Notes under the pieces: generated by a model
Databases searched by the model: none
Told to the model about the DNA's origin: nothing
What the model saw: the letters and a program-made list of their open reading frames with translations, nothing else
Assembly: GCF_002198735.1 (NCBI RefSeq)
Contig: NZ_MWLO01000143.1
Coordinates: 39,909-103,908 of the forward strand
DNA from: Ideonella sp. A 288
GTDB lineage: Bacteria > Pseudomonadota > Gammaproteobacteria > Burkholderiales > Burkholderiaceae_C
Reading direction: 5' to 3'
Length of the DNA: 64,000 nt
In this document: positions 15,902 to 24,518 of the stretch, one piece after another
How positions within the stretch are numbered: position 1 is the stretch's first letter
Layout: the number at the start of each line of letters is the position of its first letter
Made by a program: the position numbers and the translations under genes

Positions 15902-17884
15902 TCAGCGCGTCACGATCGCAAAGGTGCCCGGTGCCTTGTCGATCAGCGCAAAGAAGCGCACCAGGTCGATCTTGCTGCCGGCGATCTGGAGGTCATCGGA
16001 CAGCAGCGTGTCCGTCACCCCCGCGGTGCCAGCCATCATCTTGACGAAGATCGGCCGCGTCAGCGTCAGCGTGGCATTGGCGTCGCTGGCCGGTGCCGCC
16101 TTGCGGTGGTGCAGCACGGCGTTCTCGATCCACAGCACGAAGGATTCCTTGGTGTCGGTGAACACGAGGTTGACCTTCAGGTTCTTGCCGTCGGCAGCCT
16201 GGGCGTCCAGGCCGGCCGCCATGGCTTCGAGGAAGCGCTCGACGGGTGTGCGCCCGAGCATCTCCACCAGAAAGCGGCGGTCAATGCCTTTCGTGGGCGG
16301 GCCCTGGCGCAGCTCGGCCGCTGCCGTGAGGTAGCTGTTGCGCCAGGTGGCCGCTTCGGCCATGAAGCCCATCTGCTCGTAGCAGCGCGCCAGCAGTTCC
16401 TTGGCCGCCGCATGGGCCGAGTCGGCAAACACCACGTGGTTGAGCAGTTCCGCGCACCAGCGATAGTCGCCCTTGTCGAATGCGGCCTGCGCGGCCGCCA
16501 CGGCCTTGTCGGCCCCACCGGCCAGCTCGACATAGCGCTTGGCCGAGTCGGCGGGCGGCAACGGGTTGAGGTGGGCCGGGTTGCCGTCGTAAGCACCCAG
16601 ATAGAGCTGGTACACCGCCTTGACGTTGTGGCGCAGGTCGCCGTAATAGCCGCGCGCGCCGAAGTGAGACTCCAATGACTTCGGCAACTTGATCTTGTCG
16701 GCGATCTCGTAGGGCGTGAGGCCAGCGTTGATCATGCGCACGGTCTGGTCGTGCGTGTACTTGTAGACGTCGCGGTGCTGGGTGATGAACTGGGCGATGC
16801 GCTCGCGGCCCCAGATGGGCCAGTTGTGCTGGCCGATGTAGACCTCGGAGTCGCCCAATCGATCGAGCGCCTGCTGCATGTAGCCGGCCCAGCGCAGCGC
16901 ATCGCGCACCTTGGCGCCGCGCACCGGCAGCAGGTTGTGCATGGTCTGCGCGAGGTTCTCGGCGCCACCGTAGGTCTTCTTGCTGGGGATCGAGAAAGTC
17001 AGCTCGGCCGGCGCCTCGGCGCCGGGCACGTTGTGAAAGACGAAGCGCACGCCGTCCAGCACCAGCTCCTGCGTCGGCTCCTTGATGAGGATCGTGGGCT
17101 CCAGCACGCCGATCGCGCCGTAGGCCACGTTCTTGCCCAGGCCGGTGTCGACCAGGCCGCGAGCCGACCGCTCGAGATCCTTGCCGAACTGGTAGATCGA
17201 ACGCCGCGCCATGGCGGTGCCGACCAGGATGTTCTCGCTGGTGGCTTCTTCCATGAAGCCCTCGGAGGCCACCACGGGGATCTGTCGCTGTGCCACCTCT
17301 TCGGCACTGGCCACGCCCAGCGCGCCGCCAAAGTGGTCGGCATGGCTGTGCGTGAAGACGATGGCCGTCACCGGCTTGTTGCCCAGGTGCTGACGTGCAA
17401 AGGTCAGCGCCGCGCTGGCGCTCTCGCGCGCGGTGAGCGCGTCCACGACGATCAGGCCGGTCTTGCCTTCGATCAGTGTCATGTTGGCGATGTCGAAACC
17501 ACGCACCTGCCAGACGCCATCCACCACCTTGAACAGGCCGATCTGTGCATTGAGCACCGCGTGCCGCCACAGGCTGGGGTTGACCGTCGGCGGCGCCGGT
17601 CCATCGACGAACTTGAAGGCGTCGAAGTCGACCAACACCGTGCCGTCGGCGCTGCTGATCTTGCCGCTGGGCCTTGCGATGAGGCCGCGCTTGGCATCCT
17701 CGAAATCCTGCGCATCGGCCAGGTTGAGCTGCTGGGCGAACAGCGCGTTGGCCGTTGCGGTGGTGGCCGAGGCACCGCCGACAGCGCTGGCAGCGGGTGC
17801 GTCGCTGACCGGGCGGCTGCAGCCCACGCCGGCCAAGGCCGTCAACAAGGCGGCCAGCGCGCAGGTCAATGAGGGTCGGGTCAT
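15902..17884 (-). CDS. MBL-fold alkylsulfatase (SdsA1/YjcS type)
   Basis: Zinc metallo-beta-lactamase-fold hydrolase that splits primary or secondary alkyl sulfates to an alcohol and sulfate, about 660 residues as usual for the family. Start ATG 17884 has AGGAG seven bases upstream; the frame extends 20 codons further without one. Residues 1-25 form a signal with a weak lipobox (G-V-G-C). The zinc motif T-H-S-H-A-D-H-F-G-G lies near residue 175, followed by the alkylsulfatase dimerisation region and a C-terminal SCP2-like domain (VNLVFTDTKESFVLWIENAV). It sits 48 bp before the DUF2505 gene and 56 bp after the WS/DGAT gene, in the same operon as an arylsulfatase. Its expected product, a fatty alcohol, is a substrate of WS/DGAT. 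Confidence 0.92.
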   Translation of the reverse strand: MTRPSLTCALAALLTALAGVGCSRPVSDAPAASAVGGASATTATANALFAQQLNLADAQDFEDAKRGLIARPSGKISSADGTVLVDFDAFKFVDGPAPPTVNPSLWRHAVLNAQIGLFKVVDGVWQVRGFDIANMTLIEGKTGLIVVDALTARESASAALTFARQHLGNKPVTAIVFTHSHADHFGGALGVASAEEVAQRQIPVVASEGFMEEATSENILVGTAMARRSIYQFGKDLERSARGLVDTGLGKNVAYGAIGVLEPTILIKEPTQELVLDGVRFVFHNVPGAEAPAELTFSIPSKKTYGGAENLAQTMHNLLPVRGAKVRDALRWAGYMQQALDRLGDSEVYIGQHNWPIWGRERIAQFITQHRDVYKYTHDQTVRMINAGLTPYEIADKIKLPKSLESHFGARGYYGDLRHNVKAVYQLYLGAYDGNPAHLNPLPPADSAKRYVELAGGADKAVAAAQAAFDKGDYRWCAELLNHVVFADSAHAAAKELLARCYEQMGFMAEAATWRNSYLTAAAELRQGPPTKGIDRRFLVEMLGRTPVERFLEAMAAGLDAQAADGKNLKVNLVFTDTKESFVLWIENAVLHHRKAAPASDANATLTLTRPIFVKMMAGTAGVTDTLLSDDLQIAGSKIDLVRFFALIDKAPGTFAIVTR

Positions 17885-17940
17885 CTTCGTCTCCTGTGGA
17901 CGCAGCAAACTCCACGCGCGAGCGGCAGGACAGGCGGTGC

Positions 17941-19320
17941 TCACTCGAGAATGCAGGCGTGCAGCTCGTCAAACGCCGTCTGCACATGGCCTGCAAGACC
18001 TTGCAGGTCGGGCAGGCCTTCGGCGGCCACCAGGCCAAAGTACAAGGTGCCCGCATAGCTGAACAGCGTGATGTTGAGCAGGTTGCTGGGTGGCAGCGTG
18101 CTGATGGGGTGCATCTCCTCCATCTTGGCGCCCTTGATGTAGAGGTACTCCTTCGGCCCCGGCACATTGGACACCATCGCGTTGCTCAGGGGCGGCAAGC
18201 GGTCGCTCAGTTTGAAGGTTTCCGCGCCCTGGGCCACCAGGCCAGTGAGGATGGTGTAGGACTCGATCGCCACGGGGGCCACGCTGTCCATCATCGCGCG
18301 CACATTGCGCAGCGAATAGCCGATGTTGCGCAGCCGCACATAGGGGTCGTCGGTGGGGGGCGACAGCTCGACTTGCACGATGCCGATCTTGTTGCCGGCC
18401 GACTTGTCGCCTTCGCGGCGCAGGTTCACCGGCATCTGGATGGTGATGGGGCGCTTCAGCTCGACGCCCTGGTCGGCCAGGTAGCGGCGCAGGGCGCCGT
18501 CCAGGCAGGTGAGCGCCACGTGGTTGACGGTGGACCGCGTGCGGTCGCGGATGCGGCCGATGCGGTCCATGGCGATACCGGTGGCCGCAAACTGCCGTCC
18601 GGCGGTGACCTGTCCTGTGAGCAGGGTCTTGGCGCTGGAGACGAAGGGCAAGGCAATCGCGTTCTTGGTCAGCTTGGCGCCTTCCAGCAAGAGCATGGCC
18701 GCCAGCCGCCCGACCCCCATGGCGCGCTGCGTGGTGTCGGCCAGTTCCTTCCACACCGACTGAGCAACCTCTTGTGCCGCCTTCCTGCGCTTCACCGCAT
18801 GCCCGCCATGCTTCTGGGTCCACAGCGGCCACACCTGCAGGTCATCGGGATCGGACGCCATGGTTTCGGCAATCCAGCGCGACATGGTCACCCCGTCCGC
18901 GTAGGCATGGTGAATCTTCTGATAGAGGGCAAAGCGGCCATCAGCCAGGCCATCGATCACATGCATTTCCCACAGCGGTCGGCTGCGGTCCAGCACCGGC
19001 TCGTGCAGCTTGGCCACGAAGGCATACAGCGCATGCCGATCATTGCCACCCCGAGGCAGGCGATGGAAGAAGATGTGCTGCGACAGATCCACCTCCGTGG
19101 CAGTCTTCCAGCTGGGCATGCCCGTCTTCGAGAACTCGACGACCCGATCAAACGGCGCCTTCAGATCGCTGTGGGTGAGGTATTCGCGGTAAAGGTTCCT
19201 GGCAAATGCGGTCGTTGATTTCGCCGGCCGCTTGCAGATCAGCAGGCCCGCCACGTGCTTGGGGCTCGCGGCGGTTTCGGCGATGAAGAAGCCGAAGTCC
19301 AGAAAGGAAAGTTTGCTCAC
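17941..19320 (-). CDS. Wax ester synthase/diacylglycerol acyltransferase (WS/DGAT)
   Basis: O-acyltransferase that joins an acyl-CoA to a long-chain alcohol or diacylglycerol, 459 residues. The catalytic H-H-A-Y-A-D-G motif (HHxxxDG) is near residue 133. The later family segments N-H-V-A-L-T-C-L-D-G and S-N-V-P-G-P are present. The start is GTG 19320 with AGGAC upstream; the protein opens with the typical F-L-D-F-G-F-F-I-A-E segment. It lies between the acyl-CoA synthetase (which makes acyl-CoA) and the alkylsulfatase (which frees alcohols), so this operon could turn alkyl sulfates into wax esters. Confidence 0.93.
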   Translation of the reverse strand: MSKLSFLDFGFFIAETAASPKHVAGLLICKRPAKSTTAFARNLYREYLTHSDLKAPFDRVVEFSKTGMPSWKTATEVDLSQHIFFHRLPRGGNDRHALYAFVAKLHEPVLDRSRPLWEMHVIDGLADGRFALYQKIHHAYADGVTMSRWIAETMASDPDDLQVWPLWTQKHGGHAVKRRKAAQEVAQSVWKELADTTQRAMGVGRLAAMLLLEGAKLTKNAIALPFVSSAKTLLTGQVTAGRQFAATGIAMDRIGRIRDRTRSTVNHVALTCLDGALRRYLADQGVELKRPITIQMPVNLRREGDKSAGNKIGIVQVELSPPTDDPYVRLRNIGYSLRNVRAMMDSVAPVAIESYTILTGLVAQGAETFKLSDRLPPLSNAMVSNVPGPKEYLYIKGAKMEEMHPISTLPPSNLLNITLFSYAGTLYFGLVAAEGLPDLQGLAGHVQTAFDELHACILE

Positions 19321-19421
19321 GGCCGGGGTCCTGTGGCGGGTTTCCGGGGTGGTTCAGGCCGGACTTGCTGGGTCAAGCAGGCTGAAGCTCATGCGCCGGC
19401 TCGATGACGGTCGGTCCGGGC

Positions 19422-21062
19422 TCAAGCCACATCCCGCAGCTCGCGCCGCAGGATCTTGCCGACCGTGGACTTGGGCAGTGAGTCGACAAAGCGCACGATC
19501 TTGGGCACCTTGTAGGCGGTCATTTCCTTGCGGCAATGGGCCGTCAGCTCTTCGGCGGTCAGTGCCGAACCGGGCGCGCGTACCACGAACAGCTTCACCG
19601 CCTCTCCGGTCTTGGCGTCGGGCACGCCGATGCAGGCGCATTCGCCCACACCGGGGCAGGCGCTGGCCACGGCTTCCACCTCGTTGGGGAACACGTTGAA
19701 GCCCGAGACGATGACCATGTCCTTCTTGCGATCGACGATCTTGAGGAAACCCTTGTCGTCGAACACGCCGACGTCGCCGGTGCGGAAGTAGCCATCGGCG
19801 GTGAAGGCCGCCACATTGGCTTCGGGCTGGTTCCAGTAGCCGCTCATCACCTGCGGACCCTTTGCGCAGATCTCGCCCGACTCGCCGATGGCGGCCTCGG
19901 TGCCGTCGTCCTTCAACAACTTGATGTCCGTGCCCGGCACCGGCAGGCCGGTGGTGCCGCTGAAGTCCTCGATCATGGCCGGGTTGAACGACAACACCGG
20001 ACTGGTCTCCGACAGGCCGTAGCCCTCGCGGATGAAGGTGCCGGTGAGGGCCTTCCACTTTGCCGAGGTGGCGCCCACCACGGCGGCGCCACCGCCACCA
20101 GACAAGCGCAGGTTGGAGAAGTCGACTTCGCCAATGCGCGGGTGCATGCTCAGGCCCGCATACAAGGTGTTCACGCCGATGAAGATGCTGGGCCTGGCCT
20201 TCTTGAAGACGTCGATGAAGCCGTCCATGTTGCGCGGGTCGGCCACCAGCCAGTTGTCTGCACCCACCGAGAAGTAGGTGATGAAGTTCACCATCAGCGC
20301 CATGATGTGGTACAGCGGAATGGCAGTGAGGATCACCTCCTGACCGTCGCGCAAGGCGCTGGGCATCATGGCCTTGTACTGCTCGGTGTTGGCCACCAGG
20401 TTGCGGTGCGACAGGCAGGCGCCCTTGGACAGCCCGGTGGTGCCGCCGGTGTACTGCAGGAACAGCAGGTCGTCGCCGCTGAGCGCGACGGGTGTGCGCT
20501 GCATCGATGCGCCCTTTGCCAGCGCGTCGGCCAGCGGGATGCTGCCGACCAGCCGCGCGTCCACCGGCGGGCTGGGCAGTGCGGTGCCACTGCCGTCGCC
20601 CGGCGCCACCGTGATCACGGTCTGGATGCCGGTCCTGGCGATCACTTCGGCCAGCGTGGGCGTCGAGCCGTTGTAGATGACGATGATCTTGCTGCCCGAA
20701 TCATTCAACTGGTGTTCGAGCTCGCGCGGCGTGTACATCGGGTTGACGTTGACCTGCACCCCGCCGGCGCGAATGATGCCCAGGCAAGCGATGGGGAAGG
20801 CCAACAGGTTGGGCGACATCACCGCCACGCGGTCGCCTTTCTTCACGCCGAGGGTCTGCTGCAGCCAGGCGGCGAACGCGGCCGACAAGCGGTCGACATC
20901 GGCGTAGCTCAGCGTCTGGCCGAATGAACGGAAGGCCGGCTTATCGGCATAACGCAGCATCGCTGCGTCCAGCAGATGCACGATCGACGGGTGGGCATCG
21001 GCATTGATCCCGGCGGGGATGCCGTTGGCGCGGTGGGTTTCGAGCCAGGGTTGCGCGTGCAT
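19422..21062 (-). CDS. Long-chain fatty acid-CoA ligase (AMP-binding)
   Basis: ANL-superfamily acyl-CoA synthetase, 546 residues, activating a fatty or related acid with ATP and CoA. Seen: the P-loop-like L-Q-Y-T-G-G-T-T-G-L-S-K-G, the GYGLSETSP segment, Y-F-R-T-G-D-V-G with its conserved Asp, and the C-terminal catalytic lysine in P-K-S-T-V-G-K-I-L-R-R. ATG 21062 has AAGGA upstream. It resembles FadD. It follows an arylsulfatase gene by 63 bp and precedes WS/DGAT, to which it would supply acyl-CoA. Confidence 0.94.
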   Translation of the reverse strand: MHAQPWLETHRANGIPAGINADAHPSIVHLLDAAMLRYADKPAFRSFGQTLSYADVDRLSAAFAAWLQQTLGVKKGDRVAVMSPNLLAFPIACLGIIRAGGVQVNVNPMYTPRELEHQLNDSGSKIIVIYNGSTPTLAEVIARTGIQTVITVAPGDGSGTALPSPPVDARLVGSIPLADALAKGASMQRTPVALSGDDLLFLQYTGGTTGLSKGACLSHRNLVANTEQYKAMMPSALRDGQEVILTAIPLYHIMALMVNFITYFSVGADNWLVADPRNMDGFIDVFKKARPSIFIGVNTLYAGLSMHPRIGEVDFSNLRLSGGGGAAVVGATSAKWKALTGTFIREGYGLSETSPVLSFNPAMIEDFSGTTGLPVPGTDIKLLKDDGTEAAIGESGEICAKGPQVMSGYWNQPEANVAAFTADGYFRTGDVGVFDDKGFLKIVDRKKDMVIVSGFNVFPNEVEAVASACPGVGECACIGVPDAKTGEAVKLFVVRAPGSALTAEELTAHCRKEMTAYKVPKIVRFVDSLPKSTVGKILRRELRDVA

Positions 21063-21125
21063 GAGGCAAGTCCTTTCAGTCCAGCGAGGCCGGTCGGCCG
21101 ATGGGTTCGTGGTTTGTGCTTGGTG

Positions 21126-22661
21126 CTACTTCGGGTTCAGCAACGTCGCCGCGCCAATGCCAGAACCCTTCTGCCGTGGCGGGTAGTCCTGCAGGCTCTT
21201 GCCGAAGCGCTGCATCTGACCGCCAATCAGCGGCAGCAGGAAGCTCTTCTCCTTCATCCACAGCAAGTGGCCGCCGGTGTTGGGTGTCAGCTCGAAGGGG
21301 TCGAGCTTGATGTTCACCAGCATGCCGCCATCGAGCTTCTCGGCCGCACCCAGCCAGGTGTTCTTGAGCTGGAAGTGCAGCTTCCATTGGTCCACTCGCA
21401 CCGCGTTGAATTCGTTCTCGGCATAGAAGAAGAACTCGCGGCGCTTGCTCTTGCCTTTGCCGGTGAGCATGTCGGTCTGGTTGTAGCCGTCGAGGAAGAC
21501 CTTGTAGTCGCGCTCGCCGATCTTGGTGCCCTTGAGCAACCGCTCCTTGATGTCGCCGTCGCCCACTGCCGCCATGAGCGTGGGCAGCCAGTCCTCGCTG
21601 GCCATGAATTCGCTGGTCCATTCGTTGGCGGCGATCCGGCCGGGCCAGCGCACGAGCATCGGTACGCGAAAGCCACCATCCCAAGTGGTGCCCTTCTCGC
21701 CGCGGAACGAGGGTGTTCCCGCCTCGGGCCAATGCGCCAGGTTCACACCGTTGTCGGAGGTGAACATCACGATGGTGTTCTTGGCCGCGCCCATGTCGTC
21801 GAGCTGCTTGAGCAGTTTGCCGACGATGGCATCCAGGTGCAGCAGGCCGTCGGCATAGCGGCTGTGGCCGCTCTTGCCCATCCACTCGGGGCTGATGTGA
21901 ATCTGCTGGTGCATGCGCGTGGGGTTGAACCACAGGAAGAAGGGCTTGCCGGTCTTCTGCGTGCGCTTGAGCCAGTCCTGCGTGACGGCCAGCACCTCGT
22001 CGTCAAAGGTTTCCTGGCGCTTGGCGCCGAGTTGTCCGCGGTCCTCGATGCGCTGCTTGCCCACCGGCCCGAAGCGGGGGTCGGCGGTGGGGTCGTCCTT
22101 GTCGGTGGCCCAGCTGTAGAGCACATTGCGTGGTCGCCCTGGGAAGTTGGCGTTCTTCGGAAACTCGGGTTGCTCGAACTGCTCCATCACGTTCAGGTGA
22201 TAGAGCAGGCCGAAGAATTCGTCGAAGCCGTGTACCGTGGGCAGGTGCTCGTTGCGGTCGCCCACATGGCTCTTGCCGAACTGCGCGGTGGCATAGCCGC
22301 GGGCCTTGAGCATCTCGGCCAGCGTCGGGTCCTCGGCCTTCAGGCCCAGTGGCGCGCCGGGCTGGCCCACCGAGGTGAGTCCGGTGCGGATCGGGTACTG
22401 GCCGGTGATGAAGGCAGCGCGCCCGGCGGTGCAGCTCGGCTGCGCGTAGTAGTCGCTGACGGTGAGGCCCTCGCGCGCCAGGCGGTCGATGTTGGGCGTG
22501 TTCACCGCGCCCAGGCCGCGGTGAATGGCCGAGACGTCGAAGGGCGCGACGTCGTCGGTCATGATCATCACGATGTTGGGTGGCGCGGCGGCGGATTGCG
22601 CCCACGCGCTGAGCGACAGGGCGCAGGCCAGGCCAGCGGCCAGGAATCGAAGCAAGCTCAT
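21126..22661 (-). CDS. Exported arylsulfatase (C-T-A-G-R modification motif)
   Basis: Formylglycine sulfatase of 511 residues with a Sec signal peptide (cleavage after A-W-A), so probably periplasmic, unlike the other two. The modification motif is C-T-A-G-R with Cys77: the C-x-A-x-R variant instead of the common C-x-P-x-R, which formylglycine-generating systems still accept in the family. The metal-site Asp pair is in I-M-T-D-D-V-A-P; a second metal segment is F-T-S-D-N-G-V-N. GGAG precedes ATG 22661. It is in the middle of the operon running from 24365 to 15374. The substrate is unknown; the operon context suggests a lipophilic sulfate ester. Confidence 0.92.
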   Translation of the reverse strand: MSLLRFLAAGLACALSLSAWAQSAAAPPNIVMIMTDDVAPFDVSAIHRGLGAVNTPNIDRLAREGLTVSDYYAQPSCTAGRAAFITGQYPIRTGLTSVGQPGAPLGLKAEDPTLAEMLKARGYATAQFGKSHVGDRNEHLPTVHGFDEFFGLLYHLNVMEQFEQPEFPKNANFPGRPRNVLYSWATDKDDPTADPRFGPVGKQRIEDRGQLGAKRQETFDDEVLAVTQDWLKRTQKTGKPFFLWFNPTRMHQQIHISPEWMGKSGHSRYADGLLHLDAIVGKLLKQLDDMGAAKNTIVMFTSDNGVNLAHWPEAGTPSFRGEKGTTWDGGFRVPMLVRWPGRIAANEWTSEFMASEDWLPTLMAAVGDGDIKERLLKGTKIGERDYKVFLDGYNQTDMLTGKGKSKRREFFFYAENEFNAVRVDQWKLHFQLKNTWLGAAEKLDGGMLVNIKLDPFELTPNTGGHLLWMKEKSFLLPLIGGQMQRFGKSLQDYPPRQKGSGIGAATLLNPK

Positions 22662-22700
22662 CGGGGTCTCCAGAGGGTTTTGTCAGCCCGTTCAGCGCGG

Positions 22701-24365
22701 TCAGTGCTTGAGCATGGCGCTGAGCTTCGAGGTGTCCACCGGGCAGCCCAGGGATTCGAAGCGCGCCTTCTCGCGCAGGTTGATCACTTGCGGCAGGTAC
22801 TCGCCCATGGCCTGCTGTTCACCGTTCAGCGACTTCACGTCGAACCAGCTGTGCTTGAACGCGGGGTTCACCAAGGTGTGGCGGTTGATGACGACGCCGA
22901 AGTCGGCCGAGCCGCCGGGGATGCCGTCGCCGTTGCCGTACTCGATCCATTCGACACCGCACTTGGCGTTGGCGTTGGCCGGGCGGTCGCTGGCGCGCGA
23001 GACCACCACGCTGAAGTAGCCGCGCGCGTCGACCACCGGGTGCACGTTCTCGTCGTGCACGCAATCCACTGTGTTGCCGATGGGCGGCGCCGTGGAGGTG
23101 CACAGCGACCAGTAGCGCATGTCGGCCTGATGGTCCATCGGCTCGGCCGTGCCGTCGAAGGTGCGCGGTGTGCTGGGCAGCTTGCCATGCACCACGTAGA
23201 CCTTGCCGTAGGCCTGGCTCAGGTAGGTGAAGCCGTAGCGCGTGACCGGGTTGCTCCAGAAGCCGCCCTTCTCCACGGCCAGGCCGTCGCTGGGCAGTGC
23301 GGGGAAGAAGGTGCTCAGCATCAGGTGTTCGCGGTTGTAGAACTTGACCATCGGCGCCACATCGAAGTTGGTGGCCGGTGTGCGGTCGCCCGGCCGCCAC
23401 GGCAGGCTGTTCAGCGCCAGCCACAGCTTGGGCGAGACGGTGATCGGCGACTGCTTGCCGCGCTTGTGTGGCACGTCGGTCGCGGCGCAGGTGTCTTGCT
23501 CGCTCAGCACCTTGCCATCGGCCTGGTGCAATGCGGCCTTCGGCAAACCCACGCCGCCGGTCCAGTCGAGGCCGCGGTCGGGGATGTAGTTGCGCATGTG
23601 CATGCCCGTGGGCACGCCCGGCTCGCTGAGTGTGTAGACCGTGTTCTTGGGCCGCGCGGCCTGGTCGGCCGGCGGTGCGCCGTTGACGATGGTCAGCGTG
23701 TAGCGCCGCGGCTGCGCGTCGCGGCGCTCGCCAGGGCGGAAAGGATTGGCCGCGCCGGCATCTGGCTCGATCTCGCTGTCGTACAGGCCATCGCGCGGCA
23801 CGCCATCGACCGAGTAGGTGACGAAGCTCCAGTGGCGGATGTGCGGAAACTCGCCCTGCAGCACGATCTTGCCGCCAGCCGGGATGCTGAACCAGGCGGT
23901 GGAGAAGGTGTTGCCGATGTCGGGGATCTGGTTCTCGATGCCGTAGTCGTCCGGATCGGTGGTGTAGTAGCCGCTGCGCAGGCGGGGGCCCGGCCAGAAG
24001 CAGGTCTTGATGGCCACCGCCTTGTGCACGTTGTCCTTCCGTGCAATGTCGGTGACGCGCTCTGGCGGCATGGGCGTGAGCAGGTTGCCGGTGCCCTGGC
24101 TGCCCACCACGTGGCCGTCGGCGCGCGGCACCGGGCCGCCGCGCGGGGTTTGCGGCAGCGAGCGGGCGCGTGGGTCGTCGTCGATGTTGGCGCCGGACGC
24201 GGCGTTGGCTGCCGGCTCGGGCGCAGACCAGGTGTAGGGGCCGCCGGTGGGGCGACCGGCGCCGCCATCGTCCTTGGCCAAGCCTCTCATCCAGACCATC
24301 ACGATGATGACCAGCAGGGCGATCGCACCGACGACTCGCAGCAGCCAGCGCAGCAGGGTTCTCAT
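22701..24365 (-). CDS. Membrane-anchored protein of unknown family (paralogue of 28164-29648)
   Basis: Unrecognised protein of 554 residues. One N-terminal membrane helix (about residues 8-27) anchors it, with the rest outside the cytoplasm. Start ATG 24365 is chosen for GGAGAA upstream and the helix that follows. The body aligns along its length with the protein at 28164-29648. Shared marks include T-C-F-W near residue 110, Q/E-G-(E/Q)-F-P, GK-L-P before the middle, the conserved A-D-M-R-Y-W-S-x-C near residue 410, A-S-D-R-P / A-A-D-R-P, and L-V-N-P-x-F-K. It is the first gene of the sulfatase/FadD/WS-DGAT operon, 39 bp before the arylsulfatase. No catalytic motif can be named. The TGTC-N8-GACA site is about 100 bp upstream. 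Confidence 0.85.
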   Translation of the reverse strand: MRTLLRWLLRVVGAIALLVIIVMVWMRGLAKDDGGAGRPTGGPYTWSAPEPAANAASGANIDDDPRARSLPQTPRGGPVPRADGHVVGSQGTGNLLTPMPPERVTDIARKDNVHKAVAIKTCFWPGPRLRSGYYTTDPDDYGIENQIPDIGNTFSTAWFSIPAGGKIVLQGEFPHIRHWSFVTYSVDGVPRDGLYDSEIEPDAGAANPFRPGERRDAQPRRYTLTIVNGAPPADQAARPKNTVYTLSEPGVPTGMHMRNYIPDRGLDWTGGVGLPKAALHQADGKVLSEQDTCAATDVPHKRGKQSPITVSPKLWLALNSLPWRPGDRTPATNFDVAPMVKFYNREHLMLSTFFPALPSDGLAVEKGGFWSNPVTRYGFTYLSQAYGKVYVVHGKLPSTPRTFDGTAEPMDHQADMRYWSLCTSTAPPIGNTVDCVHDENVHPVVDARGYFSVVVSRASDRPANANAKCGVEWIEYGNGDGIPGGSADFGVVINRHTLVNPAFKHSWFDVKSLNGEQQAMGEYLPQVINLREKARFESLGCPVDTSKLSAMLKH

Positions 24366-24463
24366 GGGCAGTTCTCCGGTGTCTTGCGGCCCGTCGACAC
24401 ACGGTGCCCTGGCGCGGATCAAGCCGCGGACGCGCGAGCGTACGGCGTGGCCGTTCGGTGCAC

Positions 24464-24479
24464 TGTCAAGGGATCGACA
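24464..24479. promoter_or_regulatory. Palindromic operator TGTC-N8-GACA, copy 3
   Basis: The site is TGTCAAGGGATCGACA in the divergent gap between the minus-strand sulfatase/lipid operon (start 24365) and the octahaem cytochrome gene (start 24519). It is centred about 106 bp and 47 bp from the two starts. It shares the TGTC-N8-GACA layout with sites at 1443, 2221 and 31173. On the minus strand its TTGACA could also act as a -35 element. Confidence 0.6.
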
Positions 24480-24518
24480 CATTTGCACCAGGCGCTGGCA
24501 TCGTAGGATCGGTTCCCC

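Noticed and set aside
20976..24506. An 1176-codon open frame on the plus strand
   Set aside because: It is antisense to the arylsulfatase and unknown-family genes, both with clear motifs; the translation is His/Gln/Val-rich shadow.
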